Origin: Caryophanales bacterium UBA1744
GTDB lineage: Bacteria > Bacillota_I > Bacilli_A > RFN20 > CAG-826
DNA length: 12,856 bases
Direction: 5' to 3'
NCBI GenBank assembly: GCA_002314915.1
Contig: DCHU01000031.1
Span: 1-12,856, forward strand
The position numbers and the translations under genes were made by a program. A model generated the notes under the pieces. The model ran no database searches, had not been told where the DNA came from, and saw nothing but the letters and a program-made list of their open reading frames with translations. Shown piece after piece: positions 6,981 through 12,856 of this stretch (position 1 is the first letter of the stretch; each line of letters starts with the position of its first letter).

Positions 6981-7008
6981 TTGGCTTATTTAGATAAGGA
7001 GGGACACT

Positions 7009-8115
7009 ATGGCAACAAAAAGAGATTATTACGAGATACTCGGATTATCCAAAGGCGCTAGCACAGATGAGATCAAGTCCGCATACCGTAAATTAGCCAA
7101 GCAGTATCACCCTGATATTAACAAAGATCCTGACGCTCCAAAGAAATTCGAGGAGATTCAGGAAGCATATGACGTCTTGAAAGACGACCAGAAGAGAGCG
7201 CAGTACGACCAATTCGGTCACGCGGCATTCGAACAGGGTGCAGGCGGAAACCCATATGGTGGCGCTGGAGGATTCGGAGGACAGGGCTTCTCAGCTGATG
7301 ACCTCGGAGACATCTTCTCAAGCTTCTTCGGCGGCGGAGCAAGACAATCAAGAGCCCAATCAGGCCCTAGAAAGGGAAATGATTCCCTTTATCGCGTCCG
7401 TATCGATTTTATGGACGCCATCAACGGCAAGAAGATCAAGATTCCTCTAACCTATGATGAGCAGTGCCCACATTGTCATGGCTCAGGAGCCGAGACTCCA
7501 AGCGATTTCTGCACCTGTTCTAGATGCCACGGCACCGGAACTATCAGAACGACCCAGAGAACGATCTTTGGAGCGATGGAATCGACATCCAGCTGTCCTG
7601 ACTGCGGCGGAACAGGTAAGAAAATCACCAACCGTTGCCATGAGTGCGGCGGCAGTGGATACAAGAGAGTCCACAAAGACCTCGAGGTCTCAATTCCAGC
7701 CGGCATCAACAAAGGCCAGCAGATCAGAGTCGCCGGAAAAGGCGAAAGAGGCGTCAATGGCGGAGAGAACGGCGACTTATATGTCGAAATCAACGTCAAA
7801 GATCACTCAATGTTCAGACGTGAAGGAAATGATATCCATATGGATATCGCCCTTTCATTCGTCGATGCTGCACTCGGTGAGGAAATCCAGGTTGAAACAG
7901 TCTACGGACCAGTTACAGTCCAGATTCCAGCCGGCACACAGCCAGACGCAATCCTGAAACTCAAGGGCAAAGGCGTCAAAGACCTCAGAACCAAGAACCC
8001 AGGTGACCAGTATCTCCACATGAAACTCAAGACACCTGAAAAGATGTCCAAGACTCAGAAAGAACTCCTTGAGCAGTTCCGCGCTGAAGTCAAAGGCAAA
8101 ACAAAGAAACGCTAA
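7009..8115 (+). CDS. dnaJ: Chaperone DnaJ (Hsp40, class A, 368 aa)
   Basis: DnaJ delivers substrates to DnaK and stimulates its ATPase. The order of parts is canonical: J domain (residues 3-70) with His34-Pro-Asp36; a Gly/Phe-rich linker (about 72-110); a zinc domain with four CxxCxGxG motifs at Cys153, Cys170, Cys196 and Cys210; then the two C-terminal beta domains with 'VSIPAGINKGQQIRVAGKGE' (about 225-245) and a dimerisation end. All eight zinc-binding Cys are present, plus a spare Cys168. AAGGAGGG lies shortly before the ATG. It is the last chaperone gene of the operon, 76 bases after dnaK with a stem-loop between them. Two stop codons, TAA and TAG, follow in a row. The Lys-rich C-terminal end (KGKTKKR) is common in this family. 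Confidence 0.99.
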   Translation: MATKRDYYEILGLSKGASTDEIKSAYRKLAKQYHPDINKDPDAPKKFEEIQEAYDVLKDDQKRAQYDQFGHAAFEQGAGGNPYGGAGGFGGQGFSADDLGDIFSSFFGGGARQSRAQSGPRKGNDSLYRVRIDFMDAINGKKIKIPLTYDEQCPHCHGSGAETPSDFCTCSRCHGTGTIRTTQRTIFGAMESTSSCPDCGGTGKKITNRCHECGGSGYKRVHKDLEVSIPAGINKGQQIRVAGKGERGVNGGENGDLYVEINVKDHSMFRREGNDIHMDIALSFVDAALGEEIQVETVYGPVTVQIPAGTQPDAILKLKGKGVKDLRTKNPGDQYLHMKLKTPEKMSKTQKELLEQFRAEVKGKTKKR

Positions 8116-8122
8116 TAGTTTC

Positions 8123-8143
8123 TAGTCTGAAAACAGACTATTT
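8123..8143 (+). terminator. Weak terminator or attenuator hairpin after dnaJ
   Basis: TAGTCTG (8123-8129) pairs perfectly with CAGACTA (8134-8140) around an AAAA loop, followed by only TTT. A true terminator would have a longer U run, so part of the transcription probably continues into the next genes. The right arm sequence is repeated at 8180-8186, giving an alternative partner. Confidence 0.45.
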
Positions 8144-8161
8144 GATACACTAAAAAACAAG

Positions 8162-8180
8162 GAAGAGTTGTTGACTCTTC
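8162..8180 (+). other. Leader stem-loop before the zinc-ribbon gene
   Basis: GAAGAGT (8162-8168) pairs perfectly with ACTCTTC (8174-8180) around TGTTG, with no T run after it, so it is not a terminator. It lies 30 bases before the start codon. Just downstream, CTCC (8189-8192) can pair with GGAG (8200-8203) of the ribosome site. Confidence 0.5.
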
Positions 8181-8209
8181 AGACTACGCTCCTATGCGGG
8201 GAGAAAATT

Positions 8210-8650
8210 ATGCCAGTTTGCAAATATTGTGGTTCGAAAATCACAAACCAAGACTTCGATATCTGCCCTCACTGCGGTGAGAAAGACCCTATCGATGCAA
8301 AATACAAAACCAAAGACATCACATCTTTCGTAGATCCTGTTACCGGTGAAGCTCTTTATAAGAGCAAAACCAAGAAGAAAGCAGGTCTCTTTGAGATGTT
8401 CCTTGGCTCTTTCGGCGTCTGTTCTTTCTACTTAGGTTACAAAATGAAGGGCATTGTGTCCATTCTCGTGACTTTAATCATCGTTGGCGGATTAGGAACC
8501 GTTTTCTTCTTCGTCGTCCCTGGATTGGCCGGAAATGTCCTCTCATACATCATCCCATTTGCAGCGGTGTTCCTCTTCCATGTCGGATGCTCGCTCAAAT
8601 ACTTTATTAAGCCTGACATCAAAGGCGCGGATGGAGAATTGTTAATCTAA
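8210..8650 (+). CDS. Zinc-ribbon membrane protein with TM2-like domain (146 aa)
   Basis: The N-terminus is a short zinc ribbon: Cys4-x2-Cys7 and Cys19-x2-Cys22 ('ICPHCGEKD'). A polar linker (23-57) ends in a basic patch 'KSKTKKK', then 'LFEMFLGSFGVCSFYLGY' (60-77) resembles the TM2 domain core (flG-fG-FYLGy), followed by hydrophobic segments at about 81-101 and 105-127. So a cytoplasmic zinc ribbon anchored in the membrane is likely; function unknown. The start is ATG 8210 with GGGGAGA a few bases upstream. An earlier in-frame TTG at 8168 lies inside a stem-loop and has no ribosome site. Its TAA shares its last base with the rsmE ATG, so rsmE depends on its translation. It occupies the place where many Bacillota have prmA. 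TM2 assignment is by eye and moderate. Confidence 0.8.
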   Translation: MPVCKYCGSKITNQDFDICPHCGEKDPIDAKYKTKDITSFVDPVTGEALYKSKTKKKAGLFEMFLGSFGVCSFYLGYKMKGIVSILVTLIIVGGLGTVFFFVVPGLAGNVLSYIIPFAAVFLFHVGCSLKYFIKPDIKGADGELLI

Positions 8651-9372
8651 TGAGATTTTTCGGCGGGATAAAAAACAACAAAGCTATATTAGGTGATGGA
8701 GATCTTCATCATCTTTTTAATGTCATGAGACGTAAAGTAGGCGACCAAATCGATGTCGTTTATGCAGGTGACACATACAAATGCGAAATCACATCAATCA
8801 AACCGTTAAGTATCGATGTCATCGAGGTTTTGCAGGATGATGTTGAACTTCCGTGCAACCTTATTCTGGCCTTCGCTCTATTAAAAGGCGGTCATGACGA
8901 ACTCGTTTACATGAAAGGCACGGAGTTAGGCGTCAGCGCATTTGCTCCATTCCTTTCTAGACGCACAATCATCGAACTTCCAAAAGAGAAGGACAAAGAG
9001 AAGAAGCTCGAGAGAGCAGAGAAGATTGTCAAAGGCGCATCAGAACAATCACGCCGCACAGTCGTCCCTGAAGTATTCCCTATCTCGACATACAAAAACA
9101 TTTTGAAAATAGAGGCTGACCACAAGTTCTTTGCCTATGAGAACGAATCTCATACCGCAATCGGAATGAAGGAAGCCTTAAAGGACCTCAAGAGTGGTGA
9201 AACCACTTTAGTGGTTATCGGTCCAGAAGGCGGATTCTCACCAGAAGAAGTCGAACTTGCTAAAGATGCTGGATTCACTTTCATCTCACTTGGCAAGCGC
9301 ATCTTAAGAGCGGAGACTGCCTCCATATTCGCCGCATCAGTACACTCTGTGTTAGCGGAGGAGATTGAATAA
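8650..9372 (+). CDS. rsmE: 16S rRNA (uracil(1498)-N3)-methyltransferase RsmE (240 aa)
   Basis: RsmE methylates U1498 of 16S rRNA in the assembled small subunit, using S-adenosylmethionine. The N-terminal PUA-like domain (residues 1-70, 'MRRKVGDQIDVVYAGDTYKC') precedes a SPOUT methyltransferase knot. The family core is plain: 'ELGVSAFAPF' (about 96), 'EQSRRTVVPEV', 'VVIGPEGGFSPEEVELA' (about 187) and the closing 'LGKRILRAETAS' (about 215), which form the trefoil knot and cofactor site. Length equals the family norm. It overlaps the previous gene by one base (TAATG) and ends four bases before mtaB, a compact translationally coupled group. The same rsmE-mtaB pairing downstream of dnaJ is standard in Bacilli. 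Confidence 0.96.
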   Translation: MRFFGGIKNNKAILGDGDLHHLFNVMRRKVGDQIDVVYAGDTYKCEITSIKPLSIDVIEVLQDDVELPCNLILAFALLKGGHDELVYMKGTELGVSAFAPFLSRRTIIELPKEKDKEKKLERAEKIVKGASEQSRRTVVPEVFPISTYKNILKIEADHKFFAYENESHTAIGMKEALKDLKSGETTLVVIGPEGGFSPEEVELAKDAGFTFISLGKRILRAETASIFAASVHSVLAEEIE

Positions 9373-9376
9373 TCCA

Positions 9377-10660
9377 ATGCTTAAGTTCTATACATTTTCT
9401 TTAGGCTGCAAGGTCAACTCATATGAGAATGACCAGCTACGTGATGCCTTATCAAAAAGAGGCGATGTGGCAGTGGATGACCCAGCAGAGGCTGATGTCA
9501 TCGTTTTAAACACATGCTCAGTCACCGGAATGGCCGACAAGAAATCTAGACAACACGCAAGACACTATAGAAACATCAACCCAAATGCGGTTTTAGTCGT
9601 TATGGGTTGTTATTCTTTCTCTCATGCGAAAGAGACTCTTGAGTGTGGAGCGAACATCGTTCTTGGAACGACAAACAGAAAGAAAATACCTGAATATATC
9701 GATACTTTCCTTATTAATAAGGAACCAATAATCGATGTCAAACCTAGCGTCCGTAATGAGCTATTCGAGGAAATGGGTCAGGTATCAGCAGGAGAAAACA
9801 CCCGTGCATACCTCAAAGTTCAGGATGGATGTGACAATTACTGCACATACTGCATTATCCCAACCCTAAGAGGCAACTCAAGAAGCAGAGACCCTGAGAA
9901 CACAATCCACGAGTCAATCAGAATGGTTGATAGGGGATATAAGGAAATCGTCATCACAGGCGTCCATATCTCCGCTTACGGAAAGGACCTCGGAGACGGA
10001 ACATACAGAATGGGCGATTTGCTTGAAGACATCATCAAAGCCTGCCCAGACTTATATCGTTTAAGAATCTCTTCTATAGAAGATTCCGAAATCGACGATA
10101 AGATGCTCAATTTACTAAAGAACAACAAAACGGTCGTATCTCATCTCCATATGCCTCTCCAGTCCGGTTCTGACACCGTCCTCGAGAGAATGAACAGAAA
10201 ATACGACACCAAATACTTCCTCGAGACGCTTAACAAGATAAGAGAGGCTAGACCTGACATCGCAATCACAACCGATGTCATCGTCGGATTCCCTGGCGAG
10301 ACCGAAGAAGAATTCGTCGAGACGATGGAATTCTGCAAAAAGGCCAACTTCGCAGAGATTCATGTCTTCCCGTTCTCCGCAAGAAGTGGAACGCCTGCCG
10401 CTAGGATGAAAGACACTCCTCCGGCTGTAAAAAAGGACAGAGTTCATAGACTCTTAGAGTTATCTAAGAAACTTAGAGCGGAGTATGAGTCGAGATTCTT
10501 CGGACAAGAACTTGAAGTATTGTTTGAAGATTATGACGAAAAGAGACATAAAGCCCGTGGCCATACAGGTAACTACCTATTGGTAGAGGTTGATTCCGAC
10601 AGATCACTCCATGGTGAGATTAGACCCGTAATTTATACGATGTCAAATAAAGCGGATTAA
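9377..10660 (+). CDS. mtaB: tRNA (N6-threonylcarbamoyladenosine(37)-C2)-methylthiotransferase MtaB (427 aa)
   Basis: MtaB adds a methylthio group to t6A37 of tRNAs that read ANN codons. The order is that of methylthiotransferases: N-terminal UPF0004 domain with cluster ligands Cys11 ('LGCKVN'), Cys47 ('NTCSVT') and Cys78 ('MGCYSF'); radical SAM domain with Cys152-x3-Cys156-x2-Cys159 ('GCDNYCTYC'); and a TRAM domain over the last 65 residues. 'LGCKVNSYE' matches the MtaB (YqeV) subfamily better than MiaB or RimO. I chose ATG 9377, giving 'MLKFYTFSLGC', over TTG 9365, which is only one base after the GGAGGAG (9357-9363). The spacing to ATG is 13 bases, longer than usual, so translation may depend on coupling with rsmE, whose stop is four bases upstream. 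Confidence 0.95.
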   Translation: MLKFYTFSLGCKVNSYENDQLRDALSKRGDVAVDDPAEADVIVLNTCSVTGMADKKSRQHARHYRNINPNAVLVVMGCYSFSHAKETLECGANIVLGTTNRKKIPEYIDTFLINKEPIIDVKPSVRNELFEEMGQVSAGENTRAYLKVQDGCDNYCTYCIIPTLRGNSRSRDPENTIHESIRMVDRGYKEIVITGVHISAYGKDLGDGTYRMGDLLEDIIKACPDLYRLRISSIEDSEIDDKMLNLLKNNKTVVSHLHMPLQSGSDTVLERMNRKYDTKYFLETLNKIREARPDIAITTDVIVGFPGETEEEFVETMEFCKKANFAEIHVFPFSARSGTPAARMKDTPPAVKKDRVHRLLELSKKLRAEYESRFFGQELEVLFEDYDEKRHKARGHTGNYLLVEVDSDRSLHGEIRPVIYTMSNKAD

Positions 10661-10689
10661 GATACAATCGAAAGAAATCGTATTTTTTT
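10659..10689 (+). terminator. Possible terminator after mtaB
   Basis: AAGATAC, starting at the mtaB stop codon, pairs with GTATTTT (10680-10686, one G-U pair) across a 14-base loop, followed by TTT. The stem is AT-rich and the loop long, so it is weak. Confidence 0.35.
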
Positions 10690-10709
10690 AGACAATGTAT
10701 GAAGATACG

Positions 10710-10737
10710 TTGACTCTAGATTTTATGCACGTATAAT
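10710..10737 (+). promoter_or_regulatory. Sigma-A promoter of rpmF with an inverted repeat around the -10
   Basis: TTGACT (10710-10715) and a perfect TATAAT (10732-10737) are 16 bases apart. The -10 is enclosed by TGCAC (10726-10730) and GTGCA (10739-10743), and GCACGT occurs on both sides (10727-10732, 10741-10746). These look like a possible operator, unidentified. Confidence 0.85.
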
Positions 10738-10770
10738 AGTGCACGTTGAAAAGAAAGGAAACCCGTAACA

Positions 10771-10956
10771 ATGGCAGTCCCAGCAAGAAGAATTGGTAAA
10801 ACAAGAAAGAGATTAAGAAGAACACACTTCAAACTCTCAGTCACAGGTTTAGTTAACTGCTCACACTGTGGTGCACTCATCAAGTCACACCGTGTTTGCC
10901 CAGAATGTGGATATTATGATGGCAAAGACATCCTCCACATCAAGAAAGCTGACTAA
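10771..10956 (+). CDS. rpmF: Large-subunit ribosomal protein bL32 (61 aa)
   Basis: bL32 is a small basic protein of the 50S subunit. 'MAVPARRIGKTRKRLRRTHFKL' (given as family start in parts) opens with the usual Ala-Val-Pro and basic helix. The second half is a zinc ribbon with Cys30-x2-Cys33 and Cys43-x2-Cys46, so this is the zinc-binding (C+) form, not the zinc-free paralogue some Bacilli switch to under zinc shortage. AAAGGA precedes the ATG by about ten bases. It has its own strong promoter and terminator, so it is a single-gene unit. In many bacteria rpmF sits next to yceD and fatty-acid genes; here it stands alone between mtaB and deoC. Codons are those of highly expressed genes. Confidence 0.98.
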   Translation: MAVPARRIGKTRKRLRRTHFKLSVTGLVNCSHCGALIKSHRVCPECGYYDGKDILHIKKAD

Positions 10957-10975
10957 TTAGCAAAAACCAGAAATT

Positions 10976-11002
10976 AGACTTCCGAAACGGAGGTCTTTTT
11001 TT
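10976..11002 (+). terminator. Rho-independent terminator of rpmF
   Basis: AGACTTCCG (10976-10984) pairs with CGGAGGTCT (10988-10996), nine base pairs including one T-G, with a three-base AAA loop, followed by TTTTTT. Strong and complete. Confidence 0.93.
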
Positions 11003-11007
11003 ATCGT

Positions 11008-11036
11008 TTGAAAACCATACGTTTATTTAATAAAAT
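11008..11036 (+). promoter_or_regulatory. Probable sigma-A promoter of deoC
   Basis: TTGAAA (11008-11013) and TAAAAT (11031-11036) are separated by 17 bases, beginning six bases after the rpmF terminator. The -10 ends 17 bases before the ATG, so the leader is very short. No repeat suggesting a DeoR site was seen. Confidence 0.7.
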
Positions 11037-11053
11037 AATGCCGAGGAAAAAAT

Positions 11054-11707
11054 ATGAACTACAACAAATATTTCGATCACACTTTATTAAAAGCAGACGC
11101 TTCGTTAGAAGAAATCAAAAAGCTTTGCGAAGAAGCAAAGAAATATGACTTCATGTCAGTATGCGTCAACCCATTCTATGTTCCAGTTGCAAAAAGACTC
11201 TTAAAAGGCTCAAACGTCAAGGTTTGCACAGTCATCGGATTCCCTCTTGGACAGATGTCTCCAGCCGCAAAAGCAGCAGAGGCAAAGGATGCTGTCTTTA
11301 TGGGCGCAGATGAAGTCGACATGGTCCAGAACGTCGCAATGGCAAAATCAGGCGACTACGAATTCGTCGAAAGAGAAATCAGAGCAGTCAAAGAGGCTGT
11401 CGGAGACACTCTCTTAAAGGTCATCTTAGAAACTTGCTACTTAGACCCTCAGCAGATCAGATGCTCATGCATCGCTGCAGTCAAAGGCGGCGCTGACTAT
11501 GTCAAGACATCAACCGGCTTTGGAAAAGGCGGCGCTAAAGCAGAGGACATCCACCTCATGAGATGCACAGTCGGACCAAACATCGGCGTCAAGGCATCAG
11601 GTGGCATCCACTCAAAGGCTGACATGATGGCTATGATCAAGAACGGCGCATCTCGAATCGGTGCATCAGCTTCCGTCCAGATCATGGAAGAACTCGAGGC
11701 AAAATAA
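11054..11707 (+). CDS. deoC: Deoxyribose-phosphate aldolase DeoC (217 aa)
   Basis: DeoC cleaves 2-deoxyribose 5-phosphate into glyceraldehyde 3-phosphate and acetaldehyde, the last step of deoxynucleoside breakdown, in the cytoplasm. It is a TIM barrel of the class I aldolases. Catalytic residues are visible: Asp89 in 'DEVDMV', the Schiff-base Lys151 in 'YVKTSTGFG' and the helper Lys180 in 'GVKASGGI'. 'CTVIGFPLG' and 'LETCYL' are further family marks. Length is normal for the short Bacillota type (B. subtilis 223 aa). The start ATG follows GAGGAAAA. No deo partner genes (phosphorylase, phosphopentomutase, DeoR) are in the window; it is flanked by its own promoter and terminator. Codon choice (GCA, TCA, GTC, ATC) is like that of dnaK, suggesting high expression. 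Confidence 0.97.
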   Translation: MNYNKYFDHTLLKADASLEEIKKLCEEAKKYDFMSVCVNPFYVPVAKRLLKGSNVKVCTVIGFPLGQMSPAAKAAEAKDAVFMGADEVDMVQNVAMAKSGDYEFVEREIRAVKEAVGDTLLKVILETCYLDPQQIRCSCIAAVKGGADYVKTSTGFGKGGAKAEDIHLMRCTVGPNIGVKASGGIHSKADMMAMIKNGASRIGASASVQIMEELEAK

Positions 11708-11726
11708 GCCATACAATCGAATGATT

Positions 11727-11748
11727 AGGGGTGCAAAAGCCCCTTTTT
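11727..11748 (+). terminator. Rho-independent terminator of deoC
   Basis: AGGGGT (11727-11732) pairs with GCCCCT (11739-11744), with one T-G pair and a short A-rich loop, followed by TTTT. It lies 20 bases after the deoC stop. Confidence 0.8.
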
Positions 11749-11780
11749 ATTATCTTTTATAAAAAAGTTTCATTATCTAT

Positions 11781-11809
11781 TTGCAAAAGTGGTGGTCAAT
11801 CCATAAAAT
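11781..11809 (+). promoter_or_regulatory. Sigma-A promoter of rpsU
   Basis: TTGCAA (11781-11786) and TAAAAT (11804-11809) are exactly 17 bases apart and sit 34 bases before the rpsU start codon. Confidence 0.7.
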
Positions 11810-11843
11810 ATACACGCTGTTTGCAGGAAGGAAGTGATTATCC

Positions 11844-12020
11844 ATGGCAATTAAAACTGTTATCCGCGAAGGCGAATCCCTCGACGACGGATTAAAGAGA
11901 TGGAAGCGCTCTGTCAATAAGAGTGGCGTACTTCTTGAGTGCCGCAAGCGTGAGTTCTACTTAAAGACAGGACTTAAGAGAAAACAGAAGTCAGAAATGG
12001 CTCGCCGCAAAAAGTGGTAA
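11844..12020 (+). CDS. rpsU: Small-subunit ribosomal protein bS21 (58 aa)
   Basis: bS21 is a small basic protein of the 30S subunit near the anti-Shine-Dalgarno region, helping initiation. The translation from ATG 11844 to TAA 12018-12020 starts 'MAIKTVIREGESLDDGLKRW' and continues with 'SGVLLECRKREFYLK', typical of bS21, ending with the basic 'ARRKKW'. AGGAAGGA lies about ten bases ahead of the ATG. Too short for the usual length cut-off but unmistakable. It has its own promoter and a strong terminator. rpsU directly downstream of the dnaJ-rsmE-mtaB genes is the ancestral Bacilli order, so its position here confirms that rpmF and deoC were placed between mtaB and rpsU. Confidence 0.98.
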   Translation: MAIKTVIREGESLDDGLKRWKRSVNKSGVLLECRKREFYLKTGLKRKQKSEMARRKKW

Positions 12021-12025
12021 AAACT

Positions 12026-12049
12026 AACCCTCATTCGTGAGGGTTTTTT
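12026..12049 (+). terminator. Rho-independent terminator of rpsU
   Basis: AACCCTCA (12026-12033) pairs perfectly with TGAGGGTT (12038-12045) around a stabilising TTCG tetraloop, then T continues to 12049. Textbook quality. Confidence 0.96.
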
Positions 12050-12081
12050 ATTTTCTTGGGTAAAATTTTCAAAAATCCCGG

Positions 12082-12087
12082 TATTAA
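12082..12087 (+). promoter_or_regulatory. Possible -10 box directly before the C39 gene
   Basis: TATTAA lies five bases before the ATG at 12093, and no Shine-Dalgarno-like purine stretch occurs between the rpsU terminator and that ATG. A start site at the usual distance from this box would coincide with the A of the ATG, which would make the message leaderless. The -35 is poor (TTGGGT 12057-12062, 19 bases away). Speculative. Confidence 0.3.
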
Positions 12088-12092
12088 TTAGT

Positions 12093-12856
12093 ATGAGGGA
12101 TTTTATTTTTCAAGGCGACGAACATAGCTGCGGCTACGCCTGTATACGAATGTTCATCATGTTAAAGAAGAAGGATTCGAGCTTTCGGAACCTTCGAATC
12201 GGGGATAGGCCTCCTTACACGCTCTACACCCTCCAGGAAATCGCTAAGACGTCCGGAGTGGATATGAGCTTCAAACGGGCTGAAAACCTCGAAAGTTTGA
12301 GGAGTAATGTGGTTTTCCCGCTTCTTTTGATTCTAAAAGATGGGGAACAAAACCACATGGTTCTCCTAAAGGCCTCTAAAAGAGGAAAGTTCCTTATTTA
12401 TGATCCTGCACGTGGAAAGGATTGGATTAGGCAGGACAAAATCATAGATAAGTGGACGGGAATCTTCGGGGATGGAGAAGTGATAGACGACAAGCGAAAT
12501 GAGTCTATGAAACTCGATAAGCCAAATGTCTGGTATTACATAAGCTCGGCCTTATGCCTCGTATTCGGCATCGCATCATTGGGGCTAGGATTCTATTTCC
12601 TCAACCAAGACGGCAATTTCTTGGTGCCGGTCATTTCGTTCGCGACATACGCATTGCTGGAGGTTTTAAGAAAAAGGCTAGCGGTGTTTTTCATGAAAGA
12701 TTTCGATAAGAGATGCTTGCCGTATCTAGAAATGAGTTCAACTAAACATGTCGAGAACGACTTTAAACAGTATCAATTATATAAGAAAGATGTCTTCTCC
12801 GATTTCGTCATTATGTCAGCGTCATTATCTTTGGTGGTGGCTCTAGGCACGTTGAT
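12093..12856 (+). CDS. N-terminal part of a C39-peptidase membrane protein, probably a peptide-processing ABC exporter
   Basis: The frame runs from ATG 12093 off the right edge (254 codons visible). Residues 1-125 form a peptidase C39 domain: oxyanion Gln7, nucleophile Cys13 in 'DEHSCGYACIRMF', His88 in 'NHMVLLK' and Asp104 in 'IYDPARG', so the catalytic set is complete. C39 domains cut double-glycine leader peptides from bacteriocin-like or signalling peptides. Hydrophobic segments follow at about 147-170, 176-192 and from 235 on, with a cytoplasmic loop of about 45 residues between the second and third, as in the exporter membrane domain of C39-ABC transporters. The ATPase would lie outside the window and is unproven. 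No ribosome site is seen; later ATGs would remove Cys13. Arg codons are unlike its neighbours: 10 of 14 are AGG, CGG or CGA. Substrate peptide not found here. Confidence 0.8.
   Translation, partial: MRDFIFQGDEHSCGYACIRMFIMLKKKDSSFRNLRIGDRPPYTLYTLQEIAKTSGVDMSFKRAENLESLRSNVVFPLLLILKDGEQNHMVLLKASKRGKFLIYDPARGKDWIRQDKIIDKWTGIFGDGEVIDDKRNESMKLDKPNVWYYISSALCLVFGIASLGLGFYFLNQDGNFLVPVISFATYALLEVLRKRLAVFFMKDFDKRCLPYLEMSSTKHVENDFKQYQLYKKDVFSDFVIMSASLSLVVALGTL

Noticed and set aside
7454..7957. 167-residue open frame in a second frame of dnaJ
   Set aside because: Entirely inside the conserved zinc and C-terminal domains of dnaJ; a product of its biased codon use, without its own ribosome site.
8141..8176. 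A promoter in the gap between dnaJ and the zinc-ribbon gene (TTGATA-like bases)
   Set aside because: No acceptable -10 lies at 16-18 bases; the gene is more likely read from the heat-shock operon.
9365..9376. TTG at 9365 as the start of mtaB
   Set aside because: It is one base from the GGAGGAG, too close to be used, and adds residues not expected before the conserved Phe-Ser-Leu-Gly-Cys region. ATG 9377 fits the family better.
1..12856. CRISPR array, transposase, tRNA or rRNA genes
   Set aside because: No regularly spaced repeats, no terminal inverted repeats with a transposase frame, and no cloverleaf or rRNA-like stretch was seen on either strand.

Overview
The window carries conserved housekeeping genes with the code usage and regulation of a low-GC Bacillota, probably an uncultured Bacilli-type gut bacterium. 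That placement is inferred from the sigma-A promoters, strong AGGAGG ribosome sites, HrcA/CIRCE control and short stem-loop terminators. UGG is used for Trp and no TGA occurs inside the genes read, so the standard bacterial code fits.

Layout. Positions 1-513 hold the end of a secreted-type leucine-rich-repeat (BspA-like) protein. It meets a minus-strand alpha/beta hydrolase (510-1448) tail to tail. Diverging from the hydrolase is a lipoprotein gene (1586-3238) whose frame is interrupted by one amber codon just after the lipobox. A terminator then separates this part from a classic heat-shock operon with the order hrcA-grpE-dnaK-dnaJ (3414-8115). That operon has a sigma-A promoter flanked by two CIRCE operators. 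After dnaJ come a zinc-ribbon/TM2-like membrane protein, rsmE and mtaB, tightly packed and probably partly co-transcribed. Three separately promoted and terminated genes follow: rpmF (bL32), deoC and rpsU (bS21). The right edge carries the N-terminal 254 residues of a C39-peptidase membrane protein, most likely a peptide-processing ABC exporter, which runs off the end.

How the genes fit together. HrcA represses its own operon through CIRCE; GrpE, DnaK and DnaJ form the Hsp70 cycle. RsmE methylates 16S rRNA and MtaB thiomethylates tRNA, so the second half is translation-related, along with the two ribosomal proteins. In Bacillus subtilis the order is hrcA-grpE-dnaK-dnaJ-yqeT(prmA)-yqeU(rsmE)-yqeV(mtaB)-rpsU. 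Here prmA is missing, with a small zinc-ribbon membrane protein in its place, and rpmF plus deoC sit between mtaB and rpsU.

I did not find a wholly new system. The most notable points are the amber-interrupted lipoprotein, the double CIRCE with an extra half-site and one non-canonical spacing, the 55-base hrcA/grpE overlap encoding a basic tail, the replacement of prmA, and the edge-truncated C39 exporter with distinct codon use and no visible ribosome site. No tRNA, rRNA, CRISPR array, insertion sequence or gene-free stretch over 300 bases was seen.
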